Shown here piece after piece: positions 8,708 through 18,365 of a DNA stretch of 64,000 nucleotides. Position 1 is the stretch's first letter. Each line of letters begins with the position of its first letter. The DNA is from Pseudomonas benzenivorans (GTDB lineage Bacteria; Pseudomonadota; Gammaproteobacteria; Pseudomonadales; Pseudomonadaceae): contig NZ_CP073346.1 of assembly GCF_024397895.1 (NCBI RefSeq), forward strand, positions 3,906,001-3,970,000, read 5' to 3'. The notes under the pieces are model-generated. The model saw only the letters and a program-made list of their open reading frames with translations, did no database searches and was not told the DNA's origin. The translations under genes and the position numbers were made by a program.

Positions 8708-9697
8708 ATGCGTGCGTTATTTCTGTTCGTCGCACTGCTATGGGGTTTGTCGTCGCTTGCAGCCGAGCGCTGTGGTACCTGGGTGCCGACCGAGAAGGTC
8801 CGCCTGGGCGCGGTGCATCTGGCCTACCAGAGCATCGGCCGGCCGGGCGACCCGGCGCTGCTGCTGGTCATGGGGCTTGGCGGTCAGATGATCCACTGGC
8901 CGGATGAGGTGGTGACGCGCCTGTGCGCCCAGGGTTTTCGGGTGATCCGTTTCGACAACCGTGACGTCGGCCTGAGCAGCTGGGCACGGACTCCGCCGGC
9001 GGCCAACCTGGCCTACCAGGCGCTGCGCCATCGCCTGGGCCTGTCGGTCTCGGCGCCTTACAGCCTGCGCGACATGGCCGGTGACGCCCTGGCGCTGATG
9101 AATGCCTTGGGCGTGCGGCAGTTTCATGTGCTCGGTGCCAGCATGGGCGGGATGATTGCCCAGCACCTGGCCGGCCTGGCCCCGGACCGCGTGCAGAGCC
9201 TGACCCTGATCATGACCAGCTCCGGCGCCCAGGGGCTGCCGGAGCCCAGCGACGAGCTGCTGGCGTTGCTGGCCCGGCGCGAGGCGCCCAGTCGAGCGGT
9301 GGCGCTGCAGCAGCAGGCCGACCTGCTCGCCGCCCTCGGCAGTCCGGCGATCGATGACGACCGCGCGCAGCTTCTGCAGCAGGCCGAGATCGCCTACGAG
9401 CGCGCCTTCAACCCTGAGGGTGTGCAGCGCCAGCTGCTGGCGATTCTCGCCGAGCCGAGCCGGGTCGAACTGCTCAGGCGGCTGCATGTACCGACTCTGG
9501 TGGTGCACGGCACGGCCGATCCGCTGCTGCCGGCGATGCATGGGGTGCATGTCGCGGCGCATATCCAGGGCAGCGAACTCAAGCTGATCCCGGGGCTGGC
9601 CCACCGTTTTCAGGACGCCTTCAAGGAGCCCTTGCTGGCGGCGGTCCTGCCCCATTTGCGCGCCCATCGCCAGGGCGGGCAGTGGGCGCAGCTCTAA
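8708..9697 (+). CDS. exported alpha/beta-hydrolase
   Basis: An alpha/beta-hydrolase fold protein of about 329 residues. The nucleophile elbow GASMGG, the oxyanion segment LLLVMGLGGQMIHW, an acid-bearing strand (VVHGTADPLLP) and the late histidine (GLAHRFQ) complete a Ser-Asp-His triad. MRALFLFVALLWGLSSLAAE at the N-terminus is a credible signal peptide, suggesting a periplasmic location. In-frame starts at 8681 and GTG 8639 exist, but none has a clear ribosome site; 8708 gives the cleanest signal peptide. The substrate is unknown. It ends 109 bases from the convergent glpD gene. Confidence 0.75.
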   Translation: MRALFLFVALLWGLSSLAAERCGTWVPTEKVRLGAVHLAYQSIGRPGDPALLLVMGLGGQMIHWPDEVVTRLCAQGFRVIRFDNRDVGLSSWARTPPAANLAYQALRHRLGLSVSAPYSLRDMAGDALALMNALGVRQFHVLGASMGGMIAQHLAGLAPDRVQSLTLIMTSSGAQGLPEPSDELLALLARREAPSRAVALQQQADLLAALGSPAIDDDRAQLLQQAEIAYERAFNPEGVQRQLLAILAEPSRVELLRRLHVPTLVVHGTADPLLPAMHGVHVAAHIQGSELKLIPGLAHRFQDAFKEPLLAAVLPHLRAHRQGGQWAQL

Positions 9698-9806
9698 CCG
9701 GTGGAGCCTGGGGGCGACCTTGCGAGCAGAGTGGCGACTCGAGCCGCAGGCATAAAAAACTCCGTGTCTCGACTGATCGGCAGGGCGAAGGGATTTCGAT
9801 TCAGGT

Positions 9807-11348
9807 TCAGGCGGCGTGGGCGTCCTCCGGGCCTTTGGGCGCTCGAATCGCCAGGTAGTCCTCGAGGCGACGCTGCTGCGCCGCATCCATGAACAACCCC
9901 AGTTTGCTGCGGCGCCAGAGGATGTCGCCGGCGTTGACCGCCCACTCCTGCTGGCACAGATAGTCCACTTCGCGGGTGTGCAGGCCGGCGCCGAGCTCTT
10001 CGCCCAGGTCGTTCTGCTGTTGCACGCCGTCGAGCAGCGTCCAGCTGCGGCTGCCGTAGGTGCTGGCCCAGCGTCGCGCGGTAGCGCTCGGCAGCCAGCC
10101 GTGGCGGGCACACAGGGCGTCGACCAGGGCGCTACGGCTCTCCAGCTGTTCGGCCCCAGGCAAGGGGCTGTCTGCGGTCCAGCTCGGGCCCATCGTGGGG
10201 AGGTGCGGGGCGAGCTGAGCCAGGGCGGATTCGGCCAGCTTGCGGTAGGTGGTCAGCTTGCCGCCGAACACCGACAGCAGCGGCGCCTCGCCCGCCTGGG
10301 CGGACAGCGACAGGGTGTAGTCGCGGGTGATGGCCGAGGGCTCGTCGGACTCGTCGTCGCACAGCGGCCGCACCCCGGCGTAGGTGTGCAGGATGTCGTC
10401 GCGGCGCAGCTGGCGCTTGAAATGCGCGTTGACCACCTGCAGCAGGTAGTCGGTCTCCTCCTCGCTGATCTTCACGTCCGCCGGATCGCCCTGGTACTCG
10501 CGGTCGGTGGTGCCGATCAGGGTAAAGCGTTCCAGGTAGGGGATGGCGAAGACGATGCGGCGATCCTCGTTCTGCAGGATATAGGCCTGCTCGCCGTCGA
10601 ACAGGCGCGGCACCACGATATGGCTGCCCTGTATCAGGCGGATGCCGTAGGGCGACGGCTGCTGCAGGTCGTCCCGAATGAACTGCGCGACCCAGGGGCC
10701 GGCGGCATTGACCAGGGCGCGGGCACGGATGGAAAAGAGGCTGCCGTCGGCCCGCTCCAGATGGATGTGCCACAGGCCCTTGCTGCGCCGCGCACTGACG
10801 CAACGGGTGCGGGTGTGCACGTGGGCGCCTTTCTCGCGGGCGGCCATGGCATTGAGCACCACCAGGCGCGCGTCGTCGACCCAGCAGTCGGAGTACTCGA
10901 AGCCGCGGGAGATCTCTGCCTTGAGCGGGCTGTCGCCGCCAAAGCGCAGGCCGCGGGAGGCTGGCAACTGTTCGCGCTTGCCGAGGTGGTCGTAGAGGAA
11001 CAGGCCGGCGCGGATCATCCAGGCCGGGCGCAGGTGCGGGCGGTGCGGCAGGATGAAGCGCATGGGCTTGACGATATGCGGTGCCTTGCTCAGCAGCACC
11101 TCGCGTTCGGCCAGTGCTTCGCGCACCAGGCGGAACTCGTAGTGCTCCAGGTAGCGCAAGCCCCCGTGGATCAGCTTGCTGCTGGCCGAAGAGGTGTGCT
11201 GGGCCAGGTCGTCCTTTTCACAGAGGAAGACCGACAGGCCGCGGCCCGCGGCATCGGCGGCAATGCCGACCCCGTTGATGCCGCCTCCGACCACGGCCAG
11301 GTCGTAGACTTCGGCGAGGGGGGCGTGGTGGTTGGAGCGAGTAGGCAT
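9807..11348 (-). CDS. glpD: aerobic glycerol-3-phosphate dehydrogenase GlpD
   Basis: A 513-residue membrane-associated flavoenzyme that oxidises glycerol-3-phosphate to dihydroxyacetone phosphate and passes electrons to quinone. The FAD-binding Rossmann motif VVGGGINGVG is at residues 19-28. Other hallmarks are SSKLIHGGLRYLE, VNAAGPWV and FGGKLTTYRKLAE near residue 350. Length and motifs fit full-length GlpD. It lies downstream of glpR on the same strand, with 148 bases between them that contain a GlpR-like operator, so it probably has its own GlpR-controlled promoter. Confidence 0.96.
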   Translation of the reverse strand: MPTRSNHHAPLAEVYDLAVVGGGINGVGIAADAAGRGLSVFLCEKDDLAQHTSSASSKLIHGGLRYLEHYEFRLVREALAEREVLLSKAPHIVKPMRFILPHRPHLRPAWMIRAGLFLYDHLGKREQLPASRGLRFGGDSPLKAEISRGFEYSDCWVDDARLVVLNAMAAREKGAHVHTRTRCVSARRSKGLWHIHLERADGSLFSIRARALVNAAGPWVAQFIRDDLQQPSPYGIRLIQGSHIVVPRLFDGEQAYILQNEDRRIVFAIPYLERFTLIGTTDREYQGDPADVKISEEETDYLLQVVNAHFKRQLRRDDILHTYAGVRPLCDDESDEPSAITRDYTLSLSAQAGEAPLLSVFGGKLTTYRKLAESALAQLAPHLPTMGPSWTADSPLPGAEQLESRSALVDALCARHGWLPSATARRWASTYGSRSWTLLDGVQQQNDLGEELGAGLHTREVDYLCQQEWAVNAGDILWRRSKLGLFMDAAQQRRLEDYLAIRAPKGPEDAHAA

Positions 11349-11381
11349 GGCGGCACCGGATAGTCGAATTCGAATGCGATA

Positions 11382-11399
11382 ATGTTCACTTCCGAAAAT
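11382..11399 (-). promoter_or_regulatory. GlpR-like operator upstream of glpD
   Basis: ATGTTCACTTCCGAAAAT, 34 bases upstream of the glpD start, matches about 13 of 18 positions of the E. coli GlpR operator consensus (ATGTTCG-WTAW-CGAACAT). It lies in an AT-rich patch that contrasts with the surrounding DNA. Confidence 0.5.
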
Positions 11400-11496
11400 A
11401 TACTAGTCGAATACGCATGCAATCGCCAACCCCGTGCGCGAATTCGCGCCGAGCGGTGCTGGAGATCGGGTTGTTGGCTGGGCTGGTGGTGCGCCG

Positions 11497-12255
11497 TCAG
11501 ACCAGTTCGAGCTGGACCTGGTGTTCGGCCAGCAGGCGGCAGATCGCGGCAGACGGGGCCGCGTCGGTGAACACGCGATCAACCAGGGTGATCGAGCCCA
11601 GGCGCACCACGGCATTGCGCCCGAACTTGCTCGAGTCGGCGGCCAGGAACACCTGCCGGGCATTGTCGATGATCGACTGCGAGACCCGCACTTCCTGGTA
11701 GTCGAAGTCGAGCAGGCTGCCGTCCTCGTCGATGCCGCTGATGCCGACCAGAGCGAAATCGACCTTGAACTGCTGGATGAAATCCACCGTGCTCTGGCCG
11801 ACCACGCCGCCATCGCCGCGCACCGTGCCGCCCGCCACCAGCACCTCGAAGTCCGCCCGGGCGCTGAGTTGGGCGGCCACGTGCAGGTTGTTGGTGATCA
11901 CCTTCAAGCCCTTGCGCTTGAGCAATTCGCGGGCGATCGCCTCGGTGGTGGTGCCGATACTGATGAACAGCGAGGCGTGGTCCGGGATATGCACGGCGAT
12001 GGCTTCGGCGATGCGCTGCTTCTCCTCGCGCATCTGCCCGGCGCGCATGGCGTAGGCGGTGTTCTGGGTGCTCGAGGCCTCGCAGGCGGCGCCGCCGTGG
12101 GTGCGGCGCAGCAGGCCCTGTTCAGCGAGCAGGTTGATGTCGCGGCGGATGGTCTGCGGGGTGACGGTGAAGGCCTGGGCCAGCTCGTCGATGCTGACGT
12201 AGCCGCGCTCGCGGGCGAGGTTGAGGATGTCGTGTTGGCGGGGGGCCAGGGTCAT
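11497..12255 (-). CDS. glpR: DeoR-family glycerol-3-phosphate repressor GlpR
   Basis: A 252-residue DeoR-family repressor. The N-terminal winged helix includes the classic [10 protein letters not shown] and [13 protein letters not shown] segments, followed by RRTHGGA. The C-terminal effector domain carries [16 protein letters not shown], which binds the sugar-phosphate inducer. It sits between glpD (same strand) and the divergent ybaK/glpK pair, as expected for the regulator of glycerol use. Inducer identity (glycerol-3-phosphate) follows from the family and location. Confidence 0.93.
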   Translation of the reverse strand: MTLAPRQHDILNLARERGYVSIDELAQAFTVTPQTIRRDINLLAEQGLLRRTHGGAACEASSTQNTAYAMRAGQMREEKQRIAEAIAVHIPDHASLFISIGTTTEAIARELLKRKGLKVITNNLHVAAQLSARADFEVLVAGGTVRGDGGVVGQSTVDFIQQFKVDFALVGISGIDEDGSLLDFDYQEVRVSQSIIDNARQVFLAADSSKFGRNAVVRLGSITLVDRVFTDAAPSAAICRLLAEHQVQLELV

Positions 12256-12335
12256 AAGTCTGTCCTTGTGTTGCGCGGCATTATAGGCTGCCGTTGGCCG
12301 TTTTTTCGGCTAAGGTACGCGAACCTCGTCGGAGC

Positions 12336-12353
12336 ATTTTCACATTCGAACAT
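12336..12353 (+). promoter_or_regulatory. GlpR-like operator overlapping the ybaK start
   Basis: ATTTTCACATTCGAACAT matches about 13 of 18 positions of the GlpR consensus. The right half-site is perfect (CGAACAT). It ends on the first bases of the ybaK start codon at 12352 and lies about 80 bases from the divergent glpR start, so it could control ybaK-glpK, glpR or both. Confidence 0.45.
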
Positions 12354-12822
12354 GACGCCTGCCATCGACCTGTTGAAAAAAGCCAAGGCTGAGCACCGGG
12401 TGCACAGCTACGAACATGACCCCAAGGCCGCGTCCTATGGCCTGGAAGCGGCGGAAAAACTCGACCTGGAGCCGGTGCGGGTGTTCAAGACCTTGCTGGC
12501 CGCCAGCGAGAAGGGTGAGCTGCTGGTGGCGGTGGTGCCGGTCGCCGGCAGCCTCGACCTGAAGGCCCTGGCCCAGGCCGCCGGCGTCAAGAAGGCCGAT
12601 ATGGCCGAGCCCCAGGCGGCGCAGCGCGCCACCGGCTACCTGCTCGGGGGCATCAGTCCACTGGGCCAGAAGAAGCGCCTGCGCACCTTCATCGACGAAT
12701 CGGCGCTGGGCTTTGCCAGCATCTTCGTCAGCGCCGGACGGCGCGGCCTGGAGGTCGAGCTGGCCGCCGCGGTGCTGGCCGAGCACACCCAGGCGCGTTT
12801 CGCCGCCATCGGGCGCGGCTAG
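12352..12822 (+). CDS. ybaK: Cys-tRNA(Pro)/aminoacyl-tRNA deacylase YbaK
   Basis: A 156-residue protein of the YbaK/EbsC (INS-superfamily) trans-editing deacylases. These hydrolyse mischarged aminoacyl-tRNA, typically Cys-tRNA(Pro). Typical features are the early HSYEHDPKAASYGLEAAEKL region, VFKTLLA near residue 45, a conserved lysine in KKADM and GYLLGGISPLGQKKRL near residue 100. The start is ATG 12352; there is no strong Shine-Dalgarno, and the start codon is embedded in a GlpR-like operator. glpK follows 87 bases later on the same strand, so the two may share a transcript. Confidence 0.88.
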   Translation: MTPAIDLLKKAKAEHRVHSYEHDPKAASYGLEAAEKLDLEPVRVFKTLLAASEKGELLVAVVPVAGSLDLKALAQAAGVKKADMAEPQAAQRATGYLLGGISPLGQKKRLRTFIDESALGFASIFVSAGRRGLEVELAAAVLAEHTQARFAAIGRG

Positions 12823-12909
12823 GGTGCAGGTACCGTCGCCGGCAGTGTAGCCTGCTGGGCAGTGCATCTCGATGTACGAGCCAAAACCCATAACAACAAG
12901 GAGTTGCGC

Positions 12910-14397
12910 GTGTCTCAGTATCTGCTAGCCATCGATCAGGGAACCACCAGCAGCCGTGCCATCGTGTTCGATCGCGAAGGTCGGGCACACGCCCGTGCGC
13001 AGCAGGAGTTCCAGCAGTTCTTTCCGCAGGATGGCTGGGTCGAGCACGACGGTGAGCAGATCTGGCGCAGCACCCTGGAGGTCTGCCGGCAGGCCCTGCA
13101 AGAGGGCGGCTTGAGCGCCGACGAGATCGCCGCGATCGGCATCACCAACCAGCGCGAGACCACCCTGGTGTGGGACGCGGTGAGCGGCGAGCCGATCTAC
13201 CGTGCCATCGTCTGGCAGGACAGGCGCACCGCCGACTATTGCGCCGAACTGAAGGTCGCCGGCCACGAGGCTATGGTCAGCGCCAAGACCGGACTGCTGA
13301 TCGACCCGTATTTTTCCGGCACCAAGCTGCGCTGGATTCTCGACAACGTCGAGGGTGCGCGTGAGCGGGCCGAGCGCGGCGAGCTGCGTTTCGGCACCGT
13401 CGACAGCTTCCTGTTGTGGCGCCTGACCGGCGGCAAGTCGCACAAGACCGATGCCAGTAATGCCTCGCGTACCCTGATGTTCAATATCCACACCCAGCAG
13501 TGGGACCAGGAGCTGCTCGAGCTGCTGGATATTCCCGCCAGCATGCTGCCGGAGGTACTGGACTGCGCAGCGGAGTTCGGCACCTGCCAGGCCGACCTGC
13601 TCGGCGCGCCGATCCCGGTGCTGGGCATGGCCGGCGACCAGCAGGCGGCGCTTATTGGCCAGGCCTGCTTTCAGCCCGGCATGGTCAAGAGTACCTACGG
13701 TACCGGCTGTTTCATGATCCAGAACACCGGCAGCACCCCGGTCAGCTCGCAAAACCGCCTGCTGACCACGGTTGGTTACCGCCTCGGCGGCCAGGTGACC
13801 TATGCCGTGGAAGGCAGCATCTTCGTCGCCGGCGCGGCGGTGCAGTGGCTGCGTGACGGCATCAAGCTGATCAGTCACGCCAGCGACTGCGAAGCCCTGG
13901 CCGAGCAGACCGGCGAAGCCTGTGGCGTCTACCTGGTGCCGGCCTTCACCGGACTGGGCGCGCCCTATTGGGATCCCAAGGCGCGTGGCGCAATCTTCGG
14001 CCTGACCCGCGATACCGGGATCAAGGAAATCGTCACCGCCGGCCTGCAGTCGGTGTGCTACCAGACCCGCGACCTGCTCGAGGCCATGCGTCAGGATGGC
14101 GCCGCGGCGCCCAGCGCGCTGCGGGTGGACGGCGGCATGGTGGTCAACAACTGGTTGATGCAGTTCCTCGCCGATATCCTCGGCGTGCCGGTGGAGCGTC
14201 CCGAGGTCACCGAGACCACCGCCCTGGGCGTGGCTTATCTGGCCGGGCTGCAGGCGGGCATCTTCCGCGACCTCGAGGACATCGCCACGCACTGGCAGCG
14301 TCAGCAGCGCTTCCAGCCGCACATGCTCGACGAGACCCGTGCCAAGCTCTATCGCGGTTGGTTGAACGCGGTGCAGCGCGTGCGCAGCGAGGCCTGA
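12910..14397 (+). CDS. glpK: glycerol kinase GlpK
   Basis: A 495-residue FGGY-family kinase that phosphorylates glycerol to glycerol-3-phosphate, the substrate of GlpD. It starts [19 protein letters not shown] and contains the substrate-binding [12 protein letters not shown]. The FGGY signatures are near [10 protein letters not shown] and in the late [23 protein letters not shown] 12910 is chosen because AAGGAG ends six bases upstream and the N-terminus matches other GlpK proteins. The usual partner glpF (glycerol facilitator) is not next to it here; ybaK occupies the upstream slot. Confidence 0.96.
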   Translation: MSQYLLAIDQGTTSSRAIVFDREGRAHARAQQEFQQFFPQDGWVEHDGEQIWRSTLEVCRQALQEGGLSADEIAAIGITNQRETTLVWDAVSGEPIYRAIVWQDRRTADYCAELKVAGHEAMVSAKTGLLIDPYFSGTKLRWILDNVEGARERAERGELRFGTVDSFLLWRLTGGKSHKTDASNASRTLMFNIHTQQWDQELLELLDIPASMLPEVLDCAAEFGTCQADLLGAPIPVLGMAGDQQAALIGQACFQPGMVKSTYGTGCFMIQNTGSTPVSSQNRLLTTVGYRLGGQVTYAVEGSIFVAGAAVQWLRDGIKLISHASDCEALAEQTGEACGVYLVPAFTGLGAPYWDPKARGAIFGLTRDTGIKEIVTAGLQSVCYQTRDLLEAMRQDGAAAPSALRVDGGMVVNNWLMQFLADILGVPVERPEVTETTALGVAYLAGLQAGIFRDLEDIATHWQRQQRFQPHMLDETRAKLYRGWLNAVQRVRSEA

Positions 14398-14447
14398 TCG
14401 CCGTTGGACCTGGAGACTGACACCATCGCCTTGCGAGTAGGCCTCTG

Positions 14448-15236
14448 ATGCTCGCCAGCTTCCGCGAGCGTTTTTCGATGTTGGCCGCTGTGCTGGCGCT
14501 GGGGGTGCTTGTTGGCAGCCCGGATGCTCGGGCCGAGACGCTGGTCATTGCCGGTGATCCCTGGTGCCCGGTGAACTGCGAGGCGGATTCGCAGCGGCCG
14601 GGCATCTTCGTCGAGCTGGCGCGGGACATCTTTGGCGAGGCGGGCATCCAGGTGGAGTACCGCGTGGTCAACTGGGCGCGGGCCCTGCATGACGCGCGCA
14701 AGGGGCGGATCGATGCGGTCATCGGCGCCGCTCGCAATGACGCGCCGGACTTCCTCTTCACCGTTACGCCGGTCAGTCATTCACGCATGTGTTTCTTTAC
14801 CCGGTCGAACAGCCGCTGGCGCTTCACTGCGGTGAGCGATCTGGGCGGCCAGCGCCTGGGCGCGGTCAAGGACTACAGTTACGGCAGCGTGCTGGATGCC
14901 TATTTGCTGAGCCATGCCGAGGACCCGACCCGGGTGCAGCTGGCCCACGGTGACCGGGCGTTCGCCTTGAATGTCGACAAGCTGCTCAACCAGCGTATTG
15001 ACGTCGTTATGGCCAATGCCTGGGTGATGGAGAACTGGCTGCGTGAGCAGGGCCTTGGCGGCCAGTTGCGCAACGTCGGTTGCCGCACGCCGGATCTGCC
15101 CATCTATCTGGCGTTCTCACCAGCTCTGGCGAGCAGCCCGGCCCATGTCGAATTGTTCGAGGCGGGCCTGCGGCGCTACCGGGCCGACGGCCGCCTGCAG
15201 CGCCTGCTGCAGCGCTACGGGGTCAGCGAGCCCTGA
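14448..15236 (+). CDS. periplasmic family-3 solute-binding-like protein
   Basis: A 262-residue exported protein. A signal peptide ends around DARA-ET (residue 29), followed by a domain like bacterial extracellular solute-binding family 3: an early PGIFVELARDIF, an RIDAVIGAAR strand and VMANAWVMENWL in the hinge region. Proteins of this kind either feed amino-acid ABC importers or sense ligands. No permease or ATPase gene is next to it, so it may be an orphan binding protein. The Cys pair in DPWCPVNCE could form a disulphide. It follows glpK by 50 bases, but a functional link is not evident. Confidence 0.75.
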   Translation: MLASFRERFSMLAAVLALGVLVGSPDARAETLVIAGDPWCPVNCEADSQRPGIFVELARDIFGEAGIQVEYRVVNWARALHDARKGRIDAVIGAARNDAPDFLFTVTPVSHSRMCFFTRSNSRWRFTAVSDLGGQRLGAVKDYSYGSVLDAYLLSHAEDPTRVQLAHGDRAFALNVDKLLNQRIDVVMANAWVMENWLREQGLGGQLRNVGCRTPDLPIYLAFSPALASSPAHVELFEAGLRRYRADGRLQRLLQRYGVSEP

Positions 15237-15449
15237 TCCGCGGTGCGAATGGGAGGCCGCGGTCAGTCGAACGGGCCGGCCGCCCGCGGCGCTGATCAAT
15301 CGCTCATCCATCGCGCCGAGTCGCCGCGCCTGAGTGCTGCTCTATCGGCCGCGGAGGCGCAACTGTAGCGCCGGCTCCGCCGTCAGCTGTGCTGGTCAGC
15401 GCCGCGTGCCTCAGGGCATGCTGGTTCGATCATCCAGCAGGAGTCTGCC

Positions 15450-16238
15450 ATGTACCTCGAGTTTCACCAGATCGACGCCTTCAGCGACCGTCCGTTCGCC
15501 GGCAACCCCGCCATGGTCTATCGCCTGGACAGCTGGCTGGCCGATAGCCTGATGCAGCAGATCGCCGCCGAGCACAACCAGGCGGAAACCGCGTTCCTGG
15601 TGAAGGAGGGTAGTGCCTGGCATATCCGCTGGTTCACCCCAACCACCGAGATTCCGCTGTGCGGCCACGCCACCCTGGCCAGCGCCAAGGTGCTGTTCGA
15701 ACTGTATGACGAGCCCGGCGAGGCCATCGACTTCACCTGCCAATCCGGTGCCCTGCGGGTGACCCGCGAGGGTGAGCGACTGGTGCTGGACTTCCCGACC
15801 GCCGAGACCGTCGAGGTGCCGGTCAGTGCGGCGTTGGAGCAGGCGTTGGGGCTGGCAGTACAGACCGCCTGGCAAGGCAATGAGCTGATGGTGGTGGTCG
15901 AGTCGGAGCAGGCGGTGCGCGCCTGTCAGCCGGATCTGCTGGCCCTGGCCAAGCTGCCGGGTTTGGGGGTGATCGTCACCGCGCCCGGGGAGCGTCATGA
16001 CTTCGTGTCCCGCTATTTCGCCCCGGGGATCGGCATCGACGAAGACCCGGTGACCGGCTCGACCCATTGCTGCCTGATTCCCTACTGGGCCAGCCGTTTG
16101 GGCAAGCAGGAGCTGAGCGCCTACCAGTGCTCGAAGCGCGGCGGCGAGCTGCATTGTCGTTTGCAGGGCGAGCGAGTGAAGATCGCCGGCGAGGCGGTGC
16201 TGGTTGCCAGTGGCCGGCTCTACCTGAGCGAGGCGTAA
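15450..16238 (+). CDS. PhzF-family epimerase/isomerase
   Basis: A 262-residue protein of the PhzF (diaminopimelate-epimerase fold) family. The N-terminal QIDAFSDRPFAGNPAMV and HNQAETAFLV contain the family's catalytic glutamate. RWFTPTTEIPLCGHATLASA and GIDEDPVTGSTHCCLIPYW complete the two-lobed active site. Family members isomerise or epimerise small acids; only the phenazine enzyme has a well-defined role, and there are no phenazine genes here. AGGAG lies eight bases upstream of ATG 15450. The gene is convergent with the ABC ATPase. Confidence 0.85.
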   Translation: MYLEFHQIDAFSDRPFAGNPAMVYRLDSWLADSLMQQIAAEHNQAETAFLVKEGSAWHIRWFTPTTEIPLCGHATLASAKVLFELYDEPGEAIDFTCQSGALRVTREGERLVLDFPTAETVEVPVSAALEQALGLAVQTAWQGNELMVVVESEQAVRACQPDLLALAKLPGLGVIVTAPGERHDFVSRYFAPGIGIDEDPVTGSTHCCLIPYWASRLGKQELSAYQCSKRGGELHCRLQGERVKIAGEAVLVASGRLYLSEA

Positions 16239-16244
16239 GGTTGC

Positions 16245-16266
16245 CGGGGCGCGCTGCTGCGCCCCG
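16245..16266. terminator. hairpin between convergent genes
   Basis: CGGGGCGC, a six-base loop, then GCGCCCCG: a perfect stem in the 37 bases between the convergent phzF-like and ABC ATPase stops. It could serve both directions; no T-run flanks it. Confidence 0.55.
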
Positions 16267-16275
16267 CTAGGTGAC

Positions 16276-17385
16276 TCAGTTGGCGCTGCTGTAGCGGCGC
16301 ACCCCGGACTCGGTGAGGTCCAGGTGGGCGGCGATGCTGCCGAGTGCGGGGAAGGCCACCAGGTGATCGGCGGCGACGCGAATCCCCACTTCCTCCCCGG
16401 GCAGGTGGTCGGCGTGGCTGGGAAAGATCGACTCCAGCTGGCTGCCGGTCGCCAGTTGCAGGCGATACAGGGTGGCGGCGCCGAGGAAGGTCTTGCCGAC
16501 GATCAGCGCCTTCTGGTCGCTGTCCGGCGCGTAGACAATGTCGTCCGGGCGCAGCAGCACGTCCACCGCGCTGCCCACCGGCCAGGTGTAGGCGCGGTTG
16601 CCACGGATCAGACCAAGCTCGGTTTGCACCGCATCCGGGCTGATCAACTGGCCGCGAATAAAGTAGCCCTGGCCGATGAAGCTGGCGACGAAGGGCGTCA
16701 GCGGCTCGTGGTAGAGGTTGAAGGGGGTGTCCCACTGCTCCAGCTTGCCTTCCTTGAAGACGCCGACGTGGTCGCTGACGGCGAAGGCTTCTTCCTGGTC
16801 GTGGGTGACCAGGATGGCGCTGGTGCCGCGGGCCTTGAGGATGTCGCGGACCTCATGGCTCAGGCGTCGGCGCAGCTCGCCATCGAGGTTGGAGAAGGGC
16901 TCGTCGAGCAATAGCAGCAGCGGCTCCGGCGCCAGCGCGCGGGCGAGGGCCACGCGCTGCTGCTGACCACCGGACAGCTCGTGGGGGTAGCGCTTGCCCA
17001 GGTGGCTGAGCTTGACCAGCTCCAGCAGCTCACCGACGACCTGCTCGCAGTTGGCCTGCTTGCGGATGCCGAAGCCGATGTTCTCGGCGACGGTCAGGTG
17101 CGGAAACAGCGCGTAGTCCTGGAACACCATGCCGATGCGGCGTTTCTCCGGTGCCAGGGTGAAGCCGGCGCGGGAAATAACCTGGTCTTCCAGCTGGATC
17201 TCGCCTTCGACCACCGGCTCGAAGCCTGCGATAGCGCGCAGGGTGGTGGTCTTGCCGCAGCCGGAAGGGCCAAGCAGGCAACCGATGTCACCGGCGTTCA
17301 GGTGCAGATTGAGGTCCTGCACGACGCGGTGCTCATGGTAGCCACAGCTCAGGTCGCGCAGGTTCAGCAGCAGGGAGTGGCTCAT
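16276..17385 (-). CDS. ABC transporter ATP-binding protein (ferric/polyamine type with TOBE domain)
   Basis: A 369-residue ATPase of the FbpC/PotA group. Walker A is [16 protein letters not shown], the signature is [15 protein letters not shown] and Walker B is [13 protein letters not shown], followed by [14 protein letters not shown]. Residues 240-369 form the C-terminal TOBE-like regulatory domain. The start at 17385 overlaps the argF stop by four bases (ATGA), so it is coupled to argF. No permease or binding protein is adjacent, so the transported solute is uncertain (iron-type by overall similarity). Pseudomonas genomes, as I recall them, also place such an ATPase next to argF. Confidence 0.85.
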   Translation of the reverse strand: MSHSLLLNLRDLSCGYHEHRVVQDLNLHLNAGDIGCLLGPSGCGKTTTLRAIAGFEPVVEGEIQLEDQVISRAGFTLAPEKRRIGMVFQDYALFPHLTVAENIGFGIRKQANCEQVVGELLELVKLSHLGKRYPHELSGGQQQRVALARALAPEPLLLLLDEPFSNLDGELRRRLSHEVRDILKARGTSAILVTHDQEEAFAVSDHVGVFKEGKLEQWDTPFNLYHEPLTPFVASFIGQGYFIRGQLISPDAVQTELGLIRGNRAYTWPVGSAVDVLLRPDDIVYAPDSDQKALIVGKTFLGAATLYRLQLATGSQLESIFPSHADHLPGEEVGIRVAADHLVAFPALGSIAAHLDLTESGVRRYSSAN

Positions 17386-18302
17386 GCCTGGCGAGAGGAC
17401 GCTTCGACGAGGAACTCGAGCAGCGCCTTTTGCGCATGCAGGCGGTTCTCCGCCTGGTCCCACGGCACGGCGCGGGGGTCGTCGAGCAGGTCCTCGCTGA
17501 TCTCCTCGCCGCGGTGCGCCGGCAGGCAATGCAGGAACAGCACGTCCTCGGCGGCGGCATCGAGCAGCGCACGGTCGACCTGGTAGGGCTTGAACAGCTT
17601 GTGGCGCTCGGCGATCTCGTCTTCCTGGCCCATGGACGCCCACACATCGGTGCTCACCAGGTGGGCGCCCGCCACGGCTTCGCGCGGGTCGCGCAGCACC
17701 TTGACGCGGTCGCCGGCGCGGGCGAGGAATTCCGGGTTGGGCTCATAGCCTTGCGGGCAGGCGACACGCAGCTGGAAGTCGAACTGCATCGCGGCTTCGA
17801 TGTAGGAGTTGCACATGTTGTTGCCGTCGCCGATCCAGGCGGCGGTCTTGCCGGCGATGCTGCCGCGATGCTCCTGGTAGGTCTGCATGTCGGCCAGTAG
17901 CTGGCAGGGGTGCAGGTCGTCGGACAGGCCGTTGATCACCGGTACCCGCGAATTGGCCGCGAACTCCACCAGCTTGCTGTGGGCGAAGGTGCGGATCATC
18001 ACCGCGTCGAGCATGCGCGACATGACCCGGGCGGCGTCGGCCACCGGCTCGCCGCGGCCGAGCTGGGTGTCGCGCGGCGAGAGGAAGATCGCCTGGCCGC
18101 CGAGCTGGATCATGCCGGCCTCGAAGGACAGCCGGGTACGGGTCGAGGCTTTCTCGAAGATCATGCCCAGTACGCGATTCTTCAGCGGCTCGAACAGTAC
18201 GCCGCGGTTGCGCAAGTCCTTCAGCTCCATGCCGCGGCGGATCAGGCTCACCAGCTCTTGCGGTGTGCAGTCCATCAGCGAGAGAAAGTGTCTTGCGCTC
18301 AT
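17382..18302 (-). CDS. argF: anabolic ornithine carbamoyltransferase ArgF
   Basis: A 306-residue cytoplasmic enzyme converting ornithine and carbamoyl phosphate to citrulline, the step before ArgG. The carbamoyl-phosphate loop [15 protein letters not shown] is at residues 50-64, HPCQLLAD is mid-protein, and the ornithine-binding [13 protein letters not shown] is near residue 262. Length fits anabolic ArgF rather than the longer catabolic ArcB. The ABC ATPase gene is translationally coupled downstream. A long inverted repeat in the leader (18327-18365) may affect expression. Confidence 0.95.
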   Translation of the reverse strand: MSARHFLSLMDCTPQELVSLIRRGMELKDLRNRGVLFEPLKNRVLGMIFEKASTRTRLSFEAGMIQLGGQAIFLSPRDTQLGRGEPVADAARVMSRMLDAVMIRTFAHSKLVEFAANSRVPVINGLSDDLHPCQLLADMQTYQEHRGSIAGKTAAWIGDGNNMCNSYIEAAMQFDFQLRVACPQGYEPNPEFLARAGDRVKVLRDPREAVAGAHLVSTDVWASMGQEDEIAERHKLFKPYQVDRALLDAAAEDVLFLHCLPAHRGEEISEDLLDDPRAVPWDQAENRLHAQKALLEFLVEASSRQA

Positions 18303-18326
18303 CGTTAACTACCTTTTTTACAACAG

Positions 18327-18365
18327 CGCAGGTTCGGTTTATCGAGGAAAAGGGCTGAACCTGCG
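18327..18365 (-). repeat. inverted repeat in the argF leader
   Basis: CGCAGGTTC and its exact complement GAACCTGCG flank 21 bases, 25-63 bases upstream of the argF start. CAG/CTG extends the stem past a one-base bulge. It could form an RNA hairpin in the argF 5' leader or be a protein-binding site; no function is established. Confidence 0.5.

Noticed and set aside
9816..11363. A 515-residue frame antisense to glpD
   Set aside because: Shadow frame without motifs; glpD is certain.
11434..12351. A plus-strand extension of ybaK antisense to glpR
   Set aside because: Antisense to glpR; YbaK's own conserved N-terminus starts at 12352.
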